From Candidatus Endomicrobium embiratermitis (GTDB lineage Bacteria; Elusimicrobiota; Endomicrobiia; Endomicrobiales; Endomicrobiaceae), in NCBI GenBank assembly GCA_009781315.1, contig WQYI01000001.1, positions 62,001 through 126,000 of the forward strand: a DNA stretch of 64,000 bases, read 5' to 3'. The position numbers and the translations under genes are program-made. Numbering within the stretch: the first letter of the stretch is position 1; the number at the start of each line of letters is the position of its first letter. The notes under the pieces are model-generated. The model saw nothing but the letters and a program-made list of their open reading frames with translations, had not been told where the DNA came from and searched no databases. Of this stretch, positions 9,601-18,575 are shown one piece after another.

Positions 9601-12600
9601 CTTTATATAGGCGCATTGTCCTAGACAGTGAAAAGAATGCCGAAAATATCGAAAAATATCTTAACGCTAATCCCGGGATTTCGCAAAACGACGTGAAAAT
9701 ATTGGAAAATCTTAAAAATTTATTTGTTTCCGTTGAATACTACGCTCTTGAATATATAAGGACATTGGACAGTTTTGAGAATATTACCATACTAGGCGGC
9801 TATATATTTCCAACATCTTCCATTTTCGAACGTCTGAAAATAATGCCGTTTGTCAGAATTATATTCGGTATGCAGGCGAACTTTAAAAAAGAGAAAGAAA
9901 AGCTCCGAAAGCAAGCCTACAGGCTTTATACGGCAGGCAACGCCGTCAACCATTCATTGTACAATTACAATTCTCTTTTAAGCGAGATAGATGCGTATAT
10001 AAAAGGAAAGGAATATCCGGACGCAAAAACATATCTCGGTATAGAAAAACAATGGGGCGACAGAAAAGCGATTCAGAGAATATTATCGCTGATTATTGCC
10101 GCGCAGTCCGTCATTTCTACGGTTGCGATTGCGTCGTCGGGAGGAAACGCGGCTTTATCCGGCAGTCCTTTGAGTATTGTGGGAGGTTTGCTTTTTTCAC
10201 TCTCTACCGGCATAGGGCTTTCGATATTTTTACACAGGTTTATGGTATTTATAGGAAAACGCAATTCCTTTTATAACGCCAAAATAAAAAAAATTTTTTC
10301 TTTAGAAGGAAGGTATTTTAAAAATCTGTATTACGCTTCGGATGAAAGCGAAATTTTAAAAGCAATGCTTGCGGATTTGTCCGAGCTTGAGTATTTACAG
10401 GAAGAAAACGAAAGCTTTACCCGCGTTAAAATTGTTATTGCCGTCGCAAAAAAAAGAATAGAGGAGTATTTAAACGGAAAAAGAGAAAAAACTCTTTCCG
10501 ATATAAAAGAGGATGTTTCCGAAGTTCTGTCGCTTATTTCGAACGAAGAATCTTTTGAAAATCTTTGTTTGAGCTTAAAAACGAAAAACGCTTATCTTCC
10601 GGACCGGCATACACATGAAGCCGAACCGTCCGAATTTGTTAAAAAGAGCATAGAAGAATCTTCCAGGGAATATTTGGAAAAATGGAAAAATGTTTTGAAT
10701 TCCGAAAATTTTGACGCGGACAAATTTGAGATAATAAGGCAATACGCGCTGCAGCTTGTAAAAATAACGGCTTTTTCTGAAAACTCCTTCAATAATTCGA
10801 AAAACAAAGAACAGATTATTGTTATAATTCAGGATTTTATACATCTTTATAACGATACTTTCGCGAAAATTAACGGGATGCCCGAAGATGAAAGACAAAA
10901 GATATTATTAGAGATAAAAAGTTTTGAGGAAACCGGAAAATACGCCGACTATTATTATAAACTTCTTTGCCACATATTAAGCGCCGACTTATTAAACGGT
11001 TACAGGATATCCGAAAAAACGCCTTTATTTTTTCTTGAAAAAATTAAAATCCTTCCGGCAGTCAGGAATATAATGGGCATAAATTTCGGAATACATTTTT
11101 CAGAGAAAGGTTTTCAAAAAGGATTAAAAGGAATTATCCGTTCCGGAAACGCGCTTATTCCGGGTTTATACGATGAAGGCGCTCTTACTGCATTTTCAAT
11201 AAAATACCTGGATTCAAAACGCAAGCCCGAACGTTTTGACATAGGAATAAACGAATTTTGGAAATCCAGGAAAATGCTTACGAGAATGTTTCCTTTGCTG
11301 TTTTTTTTAGGGAACGTAATAGCAAACGGACTTTATATGCAGCCGGAAAAGCTTTTTATTTCGTTTGTAAGCGGCGTCGGTATCGCGATTTTTATGCATT
11401 GGATTCCGATAATTTACAGTTTAATCGACATGAAAATAAGGAAAGTGATAAAAAAGCCGAAATACGATAAAAAATCGGTAAAAATACCTCCGGAATCCCT
11501 GAGAGACGAAATAATAGGGTCAAAAGCCGAAAACTTAAGACAGATTCCCTACGGAAAAATGCCGGATATAATTTTTATTTCGTCCGATATTGCGGATGAA
11601 AATGTCGGCGATATTAAAAGATTTATGTCGGATATTATCCGAAACGGCAATTTACGGAATTTGAATATAGAGTATATATCCGAGTCCGGTTCCGGAGACT
11701 CGGTTATAGACGTTTTTTCTTATATGAGTTCCGAAGAGTTTGCCTCTAAATATCCGGAAATCGCCGCAAAAGGAATATCGCAGATTAATGCCGTGATTAT
11801 GCATATAGATAACTCAAATTATGAAAATATATTCGACACAGTGGATTTTCCCATAAGCGGAGCAATAACTACTCCTTTTGAAATATCGCTTCTTAATGCC
11901 GTTGGTTTAATACAAAACGGAGACGAAGGCGGGAACATAGCTTTAGCCGATCCTTCATACGTTTATCTGGGAAGTCTGAGCCGTTCCGGAGACGTGACGC
12001 TTTTAGGTTCCGATTTGGATTACGCCCAAATACGTTCACAGGAAATGCCGGTTTTTATAGGAGGGGAACCCGGAGAGCAAAAGCCCGGCGAAAGCATAGC
12101 AAAAAAAATATATAAAACTTTTGATATTGAAAAAATATCAAATATTATTTTGCGTTCGAGTTTGGAAAATATTTTAAAAAACCACGGAGAACACAAAGGG
12201 CAAATATCGGCTTTCTCGGGATTTTCTTCAATATCGCTTGACGCCGCCAAAATGAAATATTTTTCGGAACATATGAGAGAACTAAAGGAGTTTGCCGACA
12301 ACTATAAAGGCAAAAAATTCAAGATAGATTTTTTCAGCCATATAATGATACCTTACGTTATGCTTAACAACGGGGAAAACATAGATACTTATTTTGCAAA
12401 GATGGTGTCCGGCATAAACGACAGGGAATCAAGGAGACAGTATTACGACTTTTTTTACCGTATTTTTGAAATACATAAGAAATTCCATGGCGATCAGGAC
12501 AGAATTCTTGACGTTAATATCGTTCGTCCTCCGGAATCTTTAATCGGCAGGGCTGACCTGGAAAACCCGTATTATTCGGAAATTAAAACGTTTTTGGCGG

Positions 12601-15600
12601 AGTTAAAAAACAAGAGCGCGCCGCCGTCTCAAGAAAGAACCGCGACGGATGTTTTACAAGCTTCCACAGCCGCGGCTAACAATACGGCTAATCCGGTTTC
12701 TCTTTCGACATTAATGACAAATGAGATTTCCAAAAGATTAAGTTCCAAAACAAAGACGCTTATTTTTTTAACGCCCAATCTGAATCCCGATTATATAAGG
12801 CACGCTTCAGCTTCGCAAAAGGCGGGAATAAATTCGATATGCGCCGCTATTGACGGAGAATCCGTAAATTCGCAGGCGTCGGAAATAATAATAAATATTC
12901 CGGTGGAAGACTCAGTTATATCCGCCAAAGCGTCAATAAGCAGAAATCCGGATAATTCGTTTATCGTAAAATTTAGTCCTTTATACGGCGGAGTTATAAG
13001 CGATAAAGAACGGGATATAATAAAAAGCATTTTATCCGGAGACGGCGAAATCGATATGATAAGGAAAAAAATATTCCTGTCCAGAGGAATGCTTGCTTTT
13101 ATAAAAGAAGCCGAATCAGACAGAAAAGATTTAAAAGGCATTGAAAGCATAATTACGGGTTCTTTAAGGAATAATTTGCTCTCGGTCGTTTCTATAGACG
13201 GAAGCGGAGCTTTCGCGCAGCCCAAACTTATAGACGACCGTTTTTATAATGACGAAACTCTTACGAAAATAAATTTTTGCGGTGTATACGTAAATAAAAA
13301 CATAAGCGGGGATTTTCACAGGTTAAGCCAAGATAATAAAAACGCTTTAAGGCTTTCCGAAGATACCGAAAGGTTTAATATTTTTACGGACAATATACTG
13401 AACGTCGGACTGATGTCCGCTTTATTTTCCGACGCTTCTTTTCTTTTGAGTTTTAACAGGAGACTGACCGCGGATATTGACGCCGAAGAATATAAACTTA
13501 TAAGGCTTGATAAAAACGTTTTTTATGCGGATCCGAGGCAATATATAAGCGATTTGTTTGAACTCATAAACGGCTTGTCGTTAAAGAAATCCGAAGGTAT
13601 CCGCGCCGAAGCCGTCCAAAACGCCGCTTTAGGAAAAGTAACGCCTTCAATAACCCTTAATACGGTTTCGGATATAGCAGCTCTTGAAAATCTTGTCGAT
13701 ACAAGAGTAATAAACTCGGTAATCGTTTCAAATTTATTCGCGCAAACCGAAAACGGAAGCGTTATAGGAAATATTTTTAATCCCATGCTTGCCGATTTGC
13801 GCAGGGAAATGGCGGAAATCGGATATAAAGACGGAGGTTTTTTAAGTATTTTGTTTGAAGAAAAATCCGATTTGACAGCATGGCAAAGCGTTAATCCGAG
13901 ATTTTACGCGGCCGGAATCCTTTTGGATTATTTAAAGAACAAATCCGGAGGAGCGCATGAATTTGACCGGTTCAAAAAAAGCCCTTTTGCAGTCAAAGGC
14001 GAAAAATCTTTCGAATATATGACCGCGTTGATTTTGAGCGGAAAAAAGATTATAACCGAAGACGAACTTGCCGAAATTAAATTTGCAAACGCGCAAAAAT
14101 GGGACGCTGCTTTAGAGCAGGTGAAATATATGGAATTTGTGGTTTTTAAGCAGTTTGAAGAAGACGCGAAAAAGATGAAAGCCAAAGGAATAACTCTTAT
14201 CGTAAAAACGAATTTGATGTTTCTTAAAGATTCGGTTGATTTTAACGAAGGGTTTTTTGAAATAAGCAATAACGGCGAAGCCGCGGTTTTGCCTGAATAC
14301 GGTTTAACGCCCGAAAGTTTTTACGTTACGCAGCAGCTTGAATATTTAAGAGACGTTCTGTCCGCCGGCGGATTTTTAATTACCAACATCGGTTCATATC
14401 ATGATAAGGAACGCATATCGGCTTACCTGCGTAAAAAGCTTCAAAACGGCTTAAACGGCAAAATGATTTTGATTTTTGAAGATGAAGAGACGGACGCTTA
14501 TCCTATGGCCGAAAACACTTATATTCTTGCTTCAAAAATTTCGGAAAACCAAAATGTTATTTTAAAAACCGGCGTGAGCGATTCGGTAAGCGTGGAAGAA
14601 TTGCTTGAAGCCGTTAAAAATTGCGGGTCTGACCGCGTAAATATTCCATTGTCGTTTGCCGGCGACGCGGGAATGAAATTTGACGCTTTAAGGGCGGACA
14701 AAAAAAATATATTAAAATCGGCTTACGCGAATTCGTCTCAATATTACGCCAGCGGATACAAAGACGCCGCTAAAAACGGAAAACTTGCGGCTGAGGCTGA
14801 AAAAATCACGGTGTCCGACGAGGAAGATTCGGTTTACAGAATAACCGCAAAAGGAATTCTTATTTTTAACGCTTTATATTCCTATATTAAAGGGGATGAT
14901 AAAAAAGAAAAAGAACTTTTAACGTATCTTTCGGAAAGCGGCGCTCTTTTCGCGCTGGCAAGAAAACATTTAAGAGACTTGGACGCAAAATCCCCTTTGA
15001 TGCGTTATATAGATAATCTCGAATTAAAAAACAGATCCGCGTCTCCGGGCGAAAGGCATTTGTATAATATGCAGCTTATGGGATTTATGAACGGAATAAT
15101 ACATTATAAATACGGTTCCGAGCAATCTTTGTTTAAGGCGAAAGTATCGGCTTTTGCCGATTCTTTTTACATAAAAAATAATTTTTTTAATTTCATTCCG
15201 AGTTCACAAGATACAATGTCTTTGTACGGTCTTTATCTCGGGTCTAAAGATAAAATAAATTTTGTTTTAAAACTGCGCGAATATTTTAAACACTGGGAAA
15301 CGATATACGATAAGGGAAATAATGCGGTCGCATTGTTGTGGCTTGCGGAACAGGCTTCGCTTTTTATGAAAGATTTGGACGCTGCGGAAAAATATGAATT
15401 TGCTTCCAAAATAGTTTCTTATTTTAATAATGCCGTAGATAAATGCGCAGGAACAACAGGTATTTCAGCCGAATACGACGCTTTGTATTTAAACGCTTTG
15501 TTAGTTTGCCGGGATTTTAACAGATTTGCCGGAAATCATCTGAGGATTTCCCATCTTGACGATGAAATAGATAAAGAAAAAAACGCCATAAATGAAAGAT

Positions 15601-16049
15601 ATTTAAATGCCGGCGCCCAAAAGCGTTTTAATCCTGATATCATTTTGTTGTTTTCGCTGAGCGGTCTCAACGGAATTTTTAAAGACGAAGACAGGCAAAA
15701 AGCGATTGAAGATTTTGAGAAACATTCGTTAAACAGCTTCGGCGGAGTCAAAAACGGAAAAGCTTATCCGTATTATTTATATTATTACTCTTTGTTTATT
15801 CCGTATTTGCAGAAAAAATCTCTGCTTGAAACCCTAAGTTTTTATATTGAAGAAAATCTTTCATTGCCGGAGTTTTTTGCCAGAAAGGACGGATTTGGGG
15901 CAGGCGGTAATTTCAGGGACGCGGTCTCGGCGGCGTATTTTACAATGATGTTTGACGGTTTTGAGGATTTGACCGCTAAAATTAAGATTTCTAAAAAGGA
16001 ATTCGGTAAAATGTTTGAATCGGTAAAGGAAATATTAGTCGCGGCGTAA
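6630..16049 (+). CDS. Giant secreted/membrane multidomain protein (3139 aa), DLH-domain family, function unknown
   Basis: A signal peptide (MFFKTKKIISLFVSLSILTVLFF, then DAAAA) begins at the ATG at 6630, chosen over the ATG at 6609 because AGGGG precedes it and 6609 sits in a palindrome. Residues about 55-480 form a domain shared with the giant gene at 48408: INDLHSNPQVQQ (D68, H70), FTEGAPEG near 95 and MGGFHKSTADLF (H446). This layout resembles the ChaN/EreA/TraB-TIKI type, which is inference. A domain of about 270 aa occurs twice (starting near 598 and 1644), with SESG.G.S and FE-SLLN motifs. Hydrophobic stretches lie near 1151-1211 and 1549-1601. The rest is mostly predicted helix with no recognised catalytic motif; it ends LVAA. 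A strong terminator follows. Function is unknown. Confidence 0.8.
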   Translation: MFFKTKKIISLFVSLSILTVLFFDAAAAKNNPDYSIQKKSQSFEILDNFKVIGSSYKPDTPLVIFINDLHSNPQVQQSIYLALKRLDSDGVLSKIFTEGAPEGIVDVSKLIHSDYQKRKKIIDAFLSSGLASGAEVFAVDSGFKDIYGIENWDIYLENLKTAAETYNSGNGFLSGFKEILYANSGKEIRDAIRKISEIHDLSESGLSKNTDYGFLVRNYGEIDKYLKITDLKKRLNEKAAQKDIYSAFEFLKSNVSYKEFININDKYSKSGKEEFLSDFFLLLKNRFNNVLAERSALTELLYLNELKYASNPHTLIYQISLLKKNIIENIPLSYDKEITALYFFLELLDKYASLSVLEEELNELFKNKEIILKTCFKYLPEKDYAGVAKLLSDENILRYYENNIRRDQIFYENIKKNIVKEKINKKAVFNGKTYSCINVAVMGGFHKSTADLFKEDDISFVSLFPVIKESGKSIYKDIMRLSSSALAPPLLSAGVKNNEISALIDFWASFDDIYSKHAVQSVNNRLSEKNIPFKVFIDKEKQIKIKNIKSGKAFFTSIKTFFAKIFARKANVIKKDLTTRKIVAAEYLKTLDSLNGEMPDVVLICFQRAEDIAFYERILEKMRRETGLSNANFKFIHVSESGTGSSFINISEYINSLKSKNEFQSLKNKKWQDLKICAVNIDGLDTGITGRELPFEFNGRKITSFELSLLNGIRACQSFGQNGGLALMNPESVYIGNMIPEGEITIITSMESYGDILDYEMPWIISGESGVKKMYYKFDFDKIKDKLEKKGILERTRNLENGGFRQFETTTGNILFRFQDEFSYSSFFDKMSDLYGRIYSNKMPGGMPHYVDFIQHILIPLLRIKNGEDVLSYFSKMEIDKAFGEFYEEYSSFFDSSLNEEFKNILERISIKTYMQPYSFYASADKPVLPGDAFSKGLGLSVLGEAGNAKTQSNNDFIHSVESEYARLFREISDTKLQEKYYSEERRESVSLYRRIVLDSEKNAENIEKYLNANPGISQNDVKILENLKNLFVSVEYYALEYIRTLDSFENITILGGYIFPTSSIFERLKIMPFVRIIFGMQANFKKEKEKLRKQAYRLYTAGNAVNHSLYNYNSLLSEIDAYIKGKEYPDAKTYLGIEKQWGDRKAIQRILSLIIAAQSVISTVAIASSGGNAALSGSPLSIVGGLLFSLSTGIGLSIFLHRFMVFIGKRNSFYNAKIKKIFSLEGRYFKNLYYASDESEILKAMLADLSELEYLQEENESFTRVKIVIAVAKKRIEEYLNGKREKTLSDIKEDVSEVLSLISNEESFENLCLSLKTKNAYLPDRHTHEAEPSEFVKKSIEESSREYLEKWKNVLNSENFDADKFEIIRQYALQLVKITAFSENSFNNSKNKEQIIVIIQDFIHLYNDTFAKINGMPEDERQKILLEIKSFEETGKYADYYYKLLCHILSADLLNGYRISEKTPLFFLEKIKILPAVRNIMGINFGIHFSEKGFQKGLKGIIRSGNALIPGLYDEGALTAFSIKYLDSKRKPERFDIGINEFWKSRKMLTRMFPLLFFLGNVIANGLYMQPEKLFISFVSGVGIAIFMHWIPIIYSLIDMKIRKVIKKPKYDKKSVKIPPESLRDEIIGSKAENLRQIPYGKMPDIIFISSDIADENVGDIKRFMSDIIRNGNLRNLNIEYISESGSGDSVIDVFSYMSSEEFASKYPEIAAKGISQINAVIMHIDNSNYENIFDTVDFPISGAITTPFEISLLNAVGLIQNGDEGGNIALADPSYVYLGSLSRSGDVTLLGSDLDYAQIRSQEMPVFIGGEPGEQKPGESIAKKIYKTFDIEKISNIILRSSLENILKNHGEHKGQISAFSGFSSISLDAAKMKYFSEHMRELKEFADNYKGKKFKIDFFSHIMIPYVMLNNGENIDTYFAKMVSGINDRESRRQYYDFFYRIFEIHKKFHGDQDRILDVNIVRPPESLIGRADLENPYYSEIKTFLAELKNKSAPPSQERTATDVLQASTAAANNTANPVSLSTLMTNEISKRLSSKTKTLIFLTPNLNPDYIRHASASQKAGINSICAAIDGESVNSQASEIIINIPVEDSVISAKASISRNPDNSFIVKFSPLYGGVISDKERDIIKSILSGDGEIDMIRKKIFLSRGMLAFIKEAESDRKDLKGIESIITGSLRNNLLSVVSIDGSGAFAQPKLIDDRFYNDETLTKINFCGVYVNKNISGDFHRLSQDNKNALRLSEDTERFNIFTDNILNVGLMSALFSDASFLLSFNRRLTADIDAEEYKLIRLDKNVFYADPRQYISDLFELINGLSLKKSEGIRAEAVQNAALGKVTPSITLNTVSDIAALENLVDTRVINSVIVSNLFAQTENGSVIGNIFNPMLADLRREMAEIGYKDGGFLSILFEEKSDLTAWQSVNPRFYAAGILLDYLKNKSGGAHEFDRFKKSPFAVKGEKSFEYMTALILSGKKIITEDELAEIKFANAQKWDAALEQVKYMEFVVFKQFEEDAKKMKAKGITLIVKTNLMFLKDSVDFNEGFFEISNNGEAAVLPEYGLTPESFYVTQQLEYLRDVLSAGGFLITNIGSYHDKERISAYLRKKLQNGLNGKMILIFEDEETDAYPMAENTYILASKISENQNVILKTGVSDSVSVEELLEAVKNCGSDRVNIPLSFAGDAGMKFDALRADKKNILKSAYANSSQYYASGYKDAAKNGKLAAEAEKITVSDEEDSVYRITAKGILIFNALYSYIKGDDKKEKELLTYLSESGALFALARKHLRDLDAKSPLMRYIDNLELKNRSASPGERHLYNMQLMGFMNGIIHYKYGSEQSLFKAKVSAFADSFYIKNNFFNFIPSSQDTMSLYGLYLGSKDKINFVLKLREYFKHWETIYDKGNNAVALLWLAEQASLFMKDLDAAEKYEFASKIVSYFNNAVDKCAGTTGISAEYDALYLNALLVCRDFNRFAGNHLRISHLDDEIDKEKNAINERYLNAGAQKRFNPDIILLFSLSGLNGIFKDEDRQKAIEDFEKHSLNSFGGVKNGKAYPYYLYYYSLFIPYLQKKSLLETLSFYIEENLSLPEFFARKDGFGAGGNFRDAVSAAYFTMMFDGFEDLTAKIKISKKEFGKMFESVKEILVAA

Positions 16050-16091
16050 AATAATCCTGTAACAGCCGTTATTTAAACTTCAAATTGAGAA

Positions 16092-16127
16092 AAGGCTAAA
16101 GGGTCTTTAACCCTAAGCCTTTTTTTG
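16092..16127 (+). terminator. Intrinsic terminator after the giant gene
   Basis: AGGCT...AGGGT pairs with ACCCT...AGCCT around a CTTT loop (one bulge and one mismatch), then seven T follow. It lies 43 bases after the stop codon. Confidence 0.75.
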
Positions 16128-16200
16128 TATGTTTAAATGGATTCCCGATTACAACATTCAGGGACGACAAAAGAAAGGAATTAAAGCTGCTTTTGTCGAA

Positions 16201-16230
16201 TTGTAAAATAAACGTGAAATTTGATATAAT
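16201..16230 (+). promoter_or_regulatory. Promoter for tpiA
   Basis: A TTGTAA -35 element and a perfect TATAAT -10 at 16225-16230 are separated by 18 bases, 34 bases before the tpiA ATG; GGAG precedes the ATG. Confidence 0.55.
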
Positions 16231-16263
16231 TTCTAATCGCTATATTAAAGAAGGAGACGTTCT

Positions 16264-17016
16264 ATGAGAAAACCTCTAATGGCCGGAAACTGGAAGATGA
16301 ACAAGACTGTCGCTGAAGCCGTATCTATGGTAAACGCTTTGAAAACCGCAGTGTCTGACGTTAAAGACGTAGAAATTTTAGTATGCCCTACCTACACCGC
16401 TCTTTATGCCGTAAATAATGAAATAAAAGGAACAAATATAAATCTCGGCGCCCAAAATCTTTTTTGGGAATCCAAAGGCGCTTTTACCGGAGAAATTTCT
16501 CCGTCTATGGTGAAAGATACGGGCTGCTCTTATGTGATTATAGGCCATTCGGAGCGCAGGCAGTACTTCGGAGAAACCGACGAAACGGTAAACAAAAGAA
16601 CTAAAGCCGCTTTCGCGGCGGGTCTTACTCCGATTGTCTGCGTCGGGGAAACTCTCAAAGAAAGAGAAGATAACGTAACTTTTAAAGTCGTTGAAACCCA
16701 GATAAAAGGCGGTTTGGCAAATTTAACCGCGGACGAAGCGTCCGAAATCGTTATTGCTTACGAGCCCGTGTGGGCTATAGGCACGGGGAAAACGGCAACT
16801 CCAGAGCAGGCGCAGGAAGTCCACGCTTTTATAAGAAAACTTTACGCGGAGCTTTATAAAGACGCGTCGGATAAAGTAAGAATTCTCTACGGCGGTTCGG
16901 TCAATCCGGCTAATGTTTCGGAACTTATGAAACAGACGGATATTGACGGCGGACTTGTCGGCGGAGCAAGCCTTGAAGCAGAATCTTTTACAAAACTCGT
17001 CAAATATTCAAAGTGA
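16264..17016 (+). CDS. tpiA: Triose-phosphate isomerase
   Basis: The 250-aa TIM-barrel enzyme interconverts glyceraldehyde 3-phosphate and dihydroxyacetone phosphate. The start (MRKPLMAGNWKMNKT) carries the catalytic Asn-Lys pair, IIGHSERRQYF the catalytic His near residue 95, AYEPVWAIGTGKTATPEQ the catalytic Glu and flexible loop near 165, and ILYGGSVNP and GGLVGGASLE the phosphate-binding end. Length is typical. GGAGACGTTCT precedes the ATG, and the gene has its own promoter. gap and pgk are 28 kb away, so it is not part of a gap-pgk-tpi operon here. Confidence 0.97.
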   Translation: MRKPLMAGNWKMNKTVAEAVSMVNALKTAVSDVKDVEILVCPTYTALYAVNNEIKGTNINLGAQNLFWESKGAFTGEISPSMVKDTGCSYVIIGHSERRQYFGETDETVNKRTKAAFAAGLTPIVCVGETLKEREDNVTFKVVETQIKGGLANLTADEASEIVIAYEPVWAIGTGKTATPEQAQEVHAFIRKLYAELYKDASDKVRILYGGSVNPANVSELMKQTDIDGGLVGGASLEAESFTKLVKYSK

Positions 17017-17045
17017 TTTTTTTAATTTTTTAAATTAAAAAAATC
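17015..17045. terminator. AT-only palindrome after tpiA
   Basis: GATTTTTTTAATTT is followed by its complement, starting at the tpiA stop codon. The stem has almost no GC, so terminator strength is doubtful; it may act in both directions. Confidence 0.4.
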
Positions 17046-17111
17046 ATCCCCGAATGTTTCTATTTGGGATCTGTTAAAACAAAACGCACCGTTTAAGTTT
17101 GGAATAAAACT

Positions 17112-17690
17112 ATGGAAAAAAAACGCGTTACTGTGAATGTTTCCAACAGGCATATTCATTTGTCAAGAGAACATGTCGATGTTCTTTTTGGGAAAGATTA
17201 CGTTCTCACAAAACAAAAAACCCTTATGCAGCCCCATCAGTTTGCGGCAAATGAAACTTTGACCGTAATAGGTCCGAGAAGTGAAATCGACGGCGTAAGA
17301 ATTGTAGCACCTGAAAGAAATCAAACTCAGATTGAAATGACGGTTTCCGACGCGCGCCGTCTCGGAATACCCGTTCCTTTAAGACTTTCCGGCGATTTGA
17401 AAGGCTCTGCGCCCGCGGTTTTAAAAGGACCTAAAGGAACCGTCGAACTTAAAGAAGGCGCGATTGTCGCTAAGAGACATATACATCTTTCCGAAACCGA
17501 CGCGAGTGAAATGAATTTGAAAACAGGCGACATTGTGTCTATAAAAATCAGCGGAGAAAGAGCTTTGACATATGACAACGCAGTGATAAGAGTTGATGAA
17601 AAAAACGCCGAGGCGGAATGCCACTTGGATATTGAAGAGGCCAATGCGGCATTAATAAAAAACGGCGATAAAGCGGATATAATAATATGA
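17112..17690 (+). CDS. pduL: PduL-type phosphate acyltransferase
   Basis: The 192-aa protein is of the PduL family, unrelated to Pta, which interconverts acyl-CoA and acyl-phosphate. The two zinc-site segments are visible: SNRHIHLS near residues 11-18 with QPHQFA near 40, and AKRHIHLS near 120. LFGKDYVLTKQKTLMQPHQFAANE matches the family core. There is no long N-terminal encapsulation peptide and no shell-protein gene in the window, so it is probably a cytosolic acetate-forming enzyme and not a microcompartment one. Its last 4 bases overlap rpiB. Length fits the family. Confidence 0.93.
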   Translation: MEKKRVTVNVSNRHIHLSREHVDVLFGKDYVLTKQKTLMQPHQFAANETLTVIGPRSEIDGVRIVAPERNQTQIEMTVSDARRLGIPVPLRLSGDLKGSAPAVLKGPKGTVELKEGAIVAKRHIHLSETDASEMNLKTGDIVSIKISGERALTYDNAVIRVDEKNAEAECHLDIEEANAALIKNGDKADIII

Positions 17691-18148
17691 ACAAAATTAA
17701 AAAACTGGCGTTTGGGTCGGACCATGCAGCTGCGGAAGTAAGAAATACCGTAAAACAGTATTTACAAAGTATAGGTTATGAAGTCGAGGATTTCGGTTTT
17801 GACGGAGAGGGGGTATGCGATTACCCAGATTACGCGGTCCAAGTCGCCGAGGCTGTCCGCGACGGTAAAGCAGATAAAGGAATTCTTATATGCGGGACGG
17901 GAATCGGCATGTCAATTGCGGCAAATAAAGTGCTCGGAGTTATTGCCGCGCCTTGCTGGGACGATGATACGGCAAGACTTGCCGCCCAGCATAATAAAGC
18001 GGACATTTTATGTTTAGGCTCAAGAACCGCCACGGTAAGCGCGTTATGTTCAAGAATAAAAAATTTTCTTGAAACGGATTTTGAAGAAAGACATTACAAT
18101 AGAATATCCAAAATTAAAGAAATAGAAGAACAACAGTGCAAGAGGTAA
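17687..18148 (+). CDS. rpiB: Ribose-5-phosphate isomerase B
   Basis: The 153-aa RpiB/LacAB-family enzyme converts ribose 5-phosphate and ribulose 5-phosphate. FGSDHAAAE near the start carries the Asp-His pair, DYPDYA near residue 43 is family-typical, ILICGTGIGMSIAANK near 66-81 carries the catalytic Cys and anion hole, and RLAAQHNKADILCLGSR follows near 100. It overlaps pduL by 4 bases (ATGA) and is followed after one base by the TPR gene. With transketolase and deoB it links nucleoside breakdown to the pentose phosphate pathway. Confidence 0.95.
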   Translation: MNKIKKLAFGSDHAAAEVRNTVKQYLQSIGYEVEDFGFDGEGVCDYPDYAVQVAEAVRDGKADKGILICGTGIGMSIAANKVLGVIAAPCWDDDTARLAAQHNKADILCLGSRTATVSALCSRIKNFLETDFEERHYNRISKIKEIEEQQCKR

Positions 18149-18149
18149 A

Positions 18150-18575
18150 ATGAAAAAGCTTTTTATAAGTTTATTTTTCTTTTTTGCGGCGGTTTGTTCG
18201 GTTTGGGCTTCATCCGAAGAGCTTGAAAAGGCTCTGAACCTTTTAAACGCGGGAAAGCCGGACGAAGCGATGAATATAGTAAGCGAGAAACTTAAAACCG
18301 AAACGGATTCCGCCGACAACTATATGGCGATGGGTTTGATACAGCTTGAAAAGGGGAATTACGCGTCCGCCAAAGAAAATTTTCAGCAGGCTTTGCGGTT
18401 AAACAGGAAAATAGTCGCGGCACACTATATGCTTGCGATGATTTACGAAAAAGAAGATAATATCGAGCAGGCGGTAGATAAGTGGCAGAAGATAGTAAAA
18501 TATTCCAAAGACGACACTCTTAAATCGCTCGCGAAAAAACACATAAAACAGCTTAAAGGAGAACTTAGTGATTAA
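18150..18575 (+). CDS. Exported TPR-repeat protein
   Basis: The 141-aa protein has a signal peptide (MKKLFISLFFFFAAVCSVWA) and about three tetratricopeptide units: ALNLLNAGKPDEAMNIV, YMAMGLIQLEKGNYASAKENF and AHYMLAMIYEKEDNIEQAV. Such repeats bind partner proteins. It starts one base after rpiB and overlaps the next lipoprotein gene by 8 bases, so it probably works with that lipoprotein in the periplasm. No specific family name can be given. Confidence 0.75.
   Translation: MKKLFISLFFFFAAVCSVWASSEELEKALNLLNAGKPDEAMNIVSEKLKTETDSADNYMAMGLIQLEKGNYASAKENFQQALRLNRKIVAAHYMLAMIYEKEDNIEQAVDKWQKIVKYSKDDTLKSLAKKHIKQLKGELSD

Noticed and set aside
17112-17690. Bacterial microcompartment locus at pduL
   Set aside because: No shell proteins or signature enzymes are nearby, and the protein has no long N-terminal targeting peptide.
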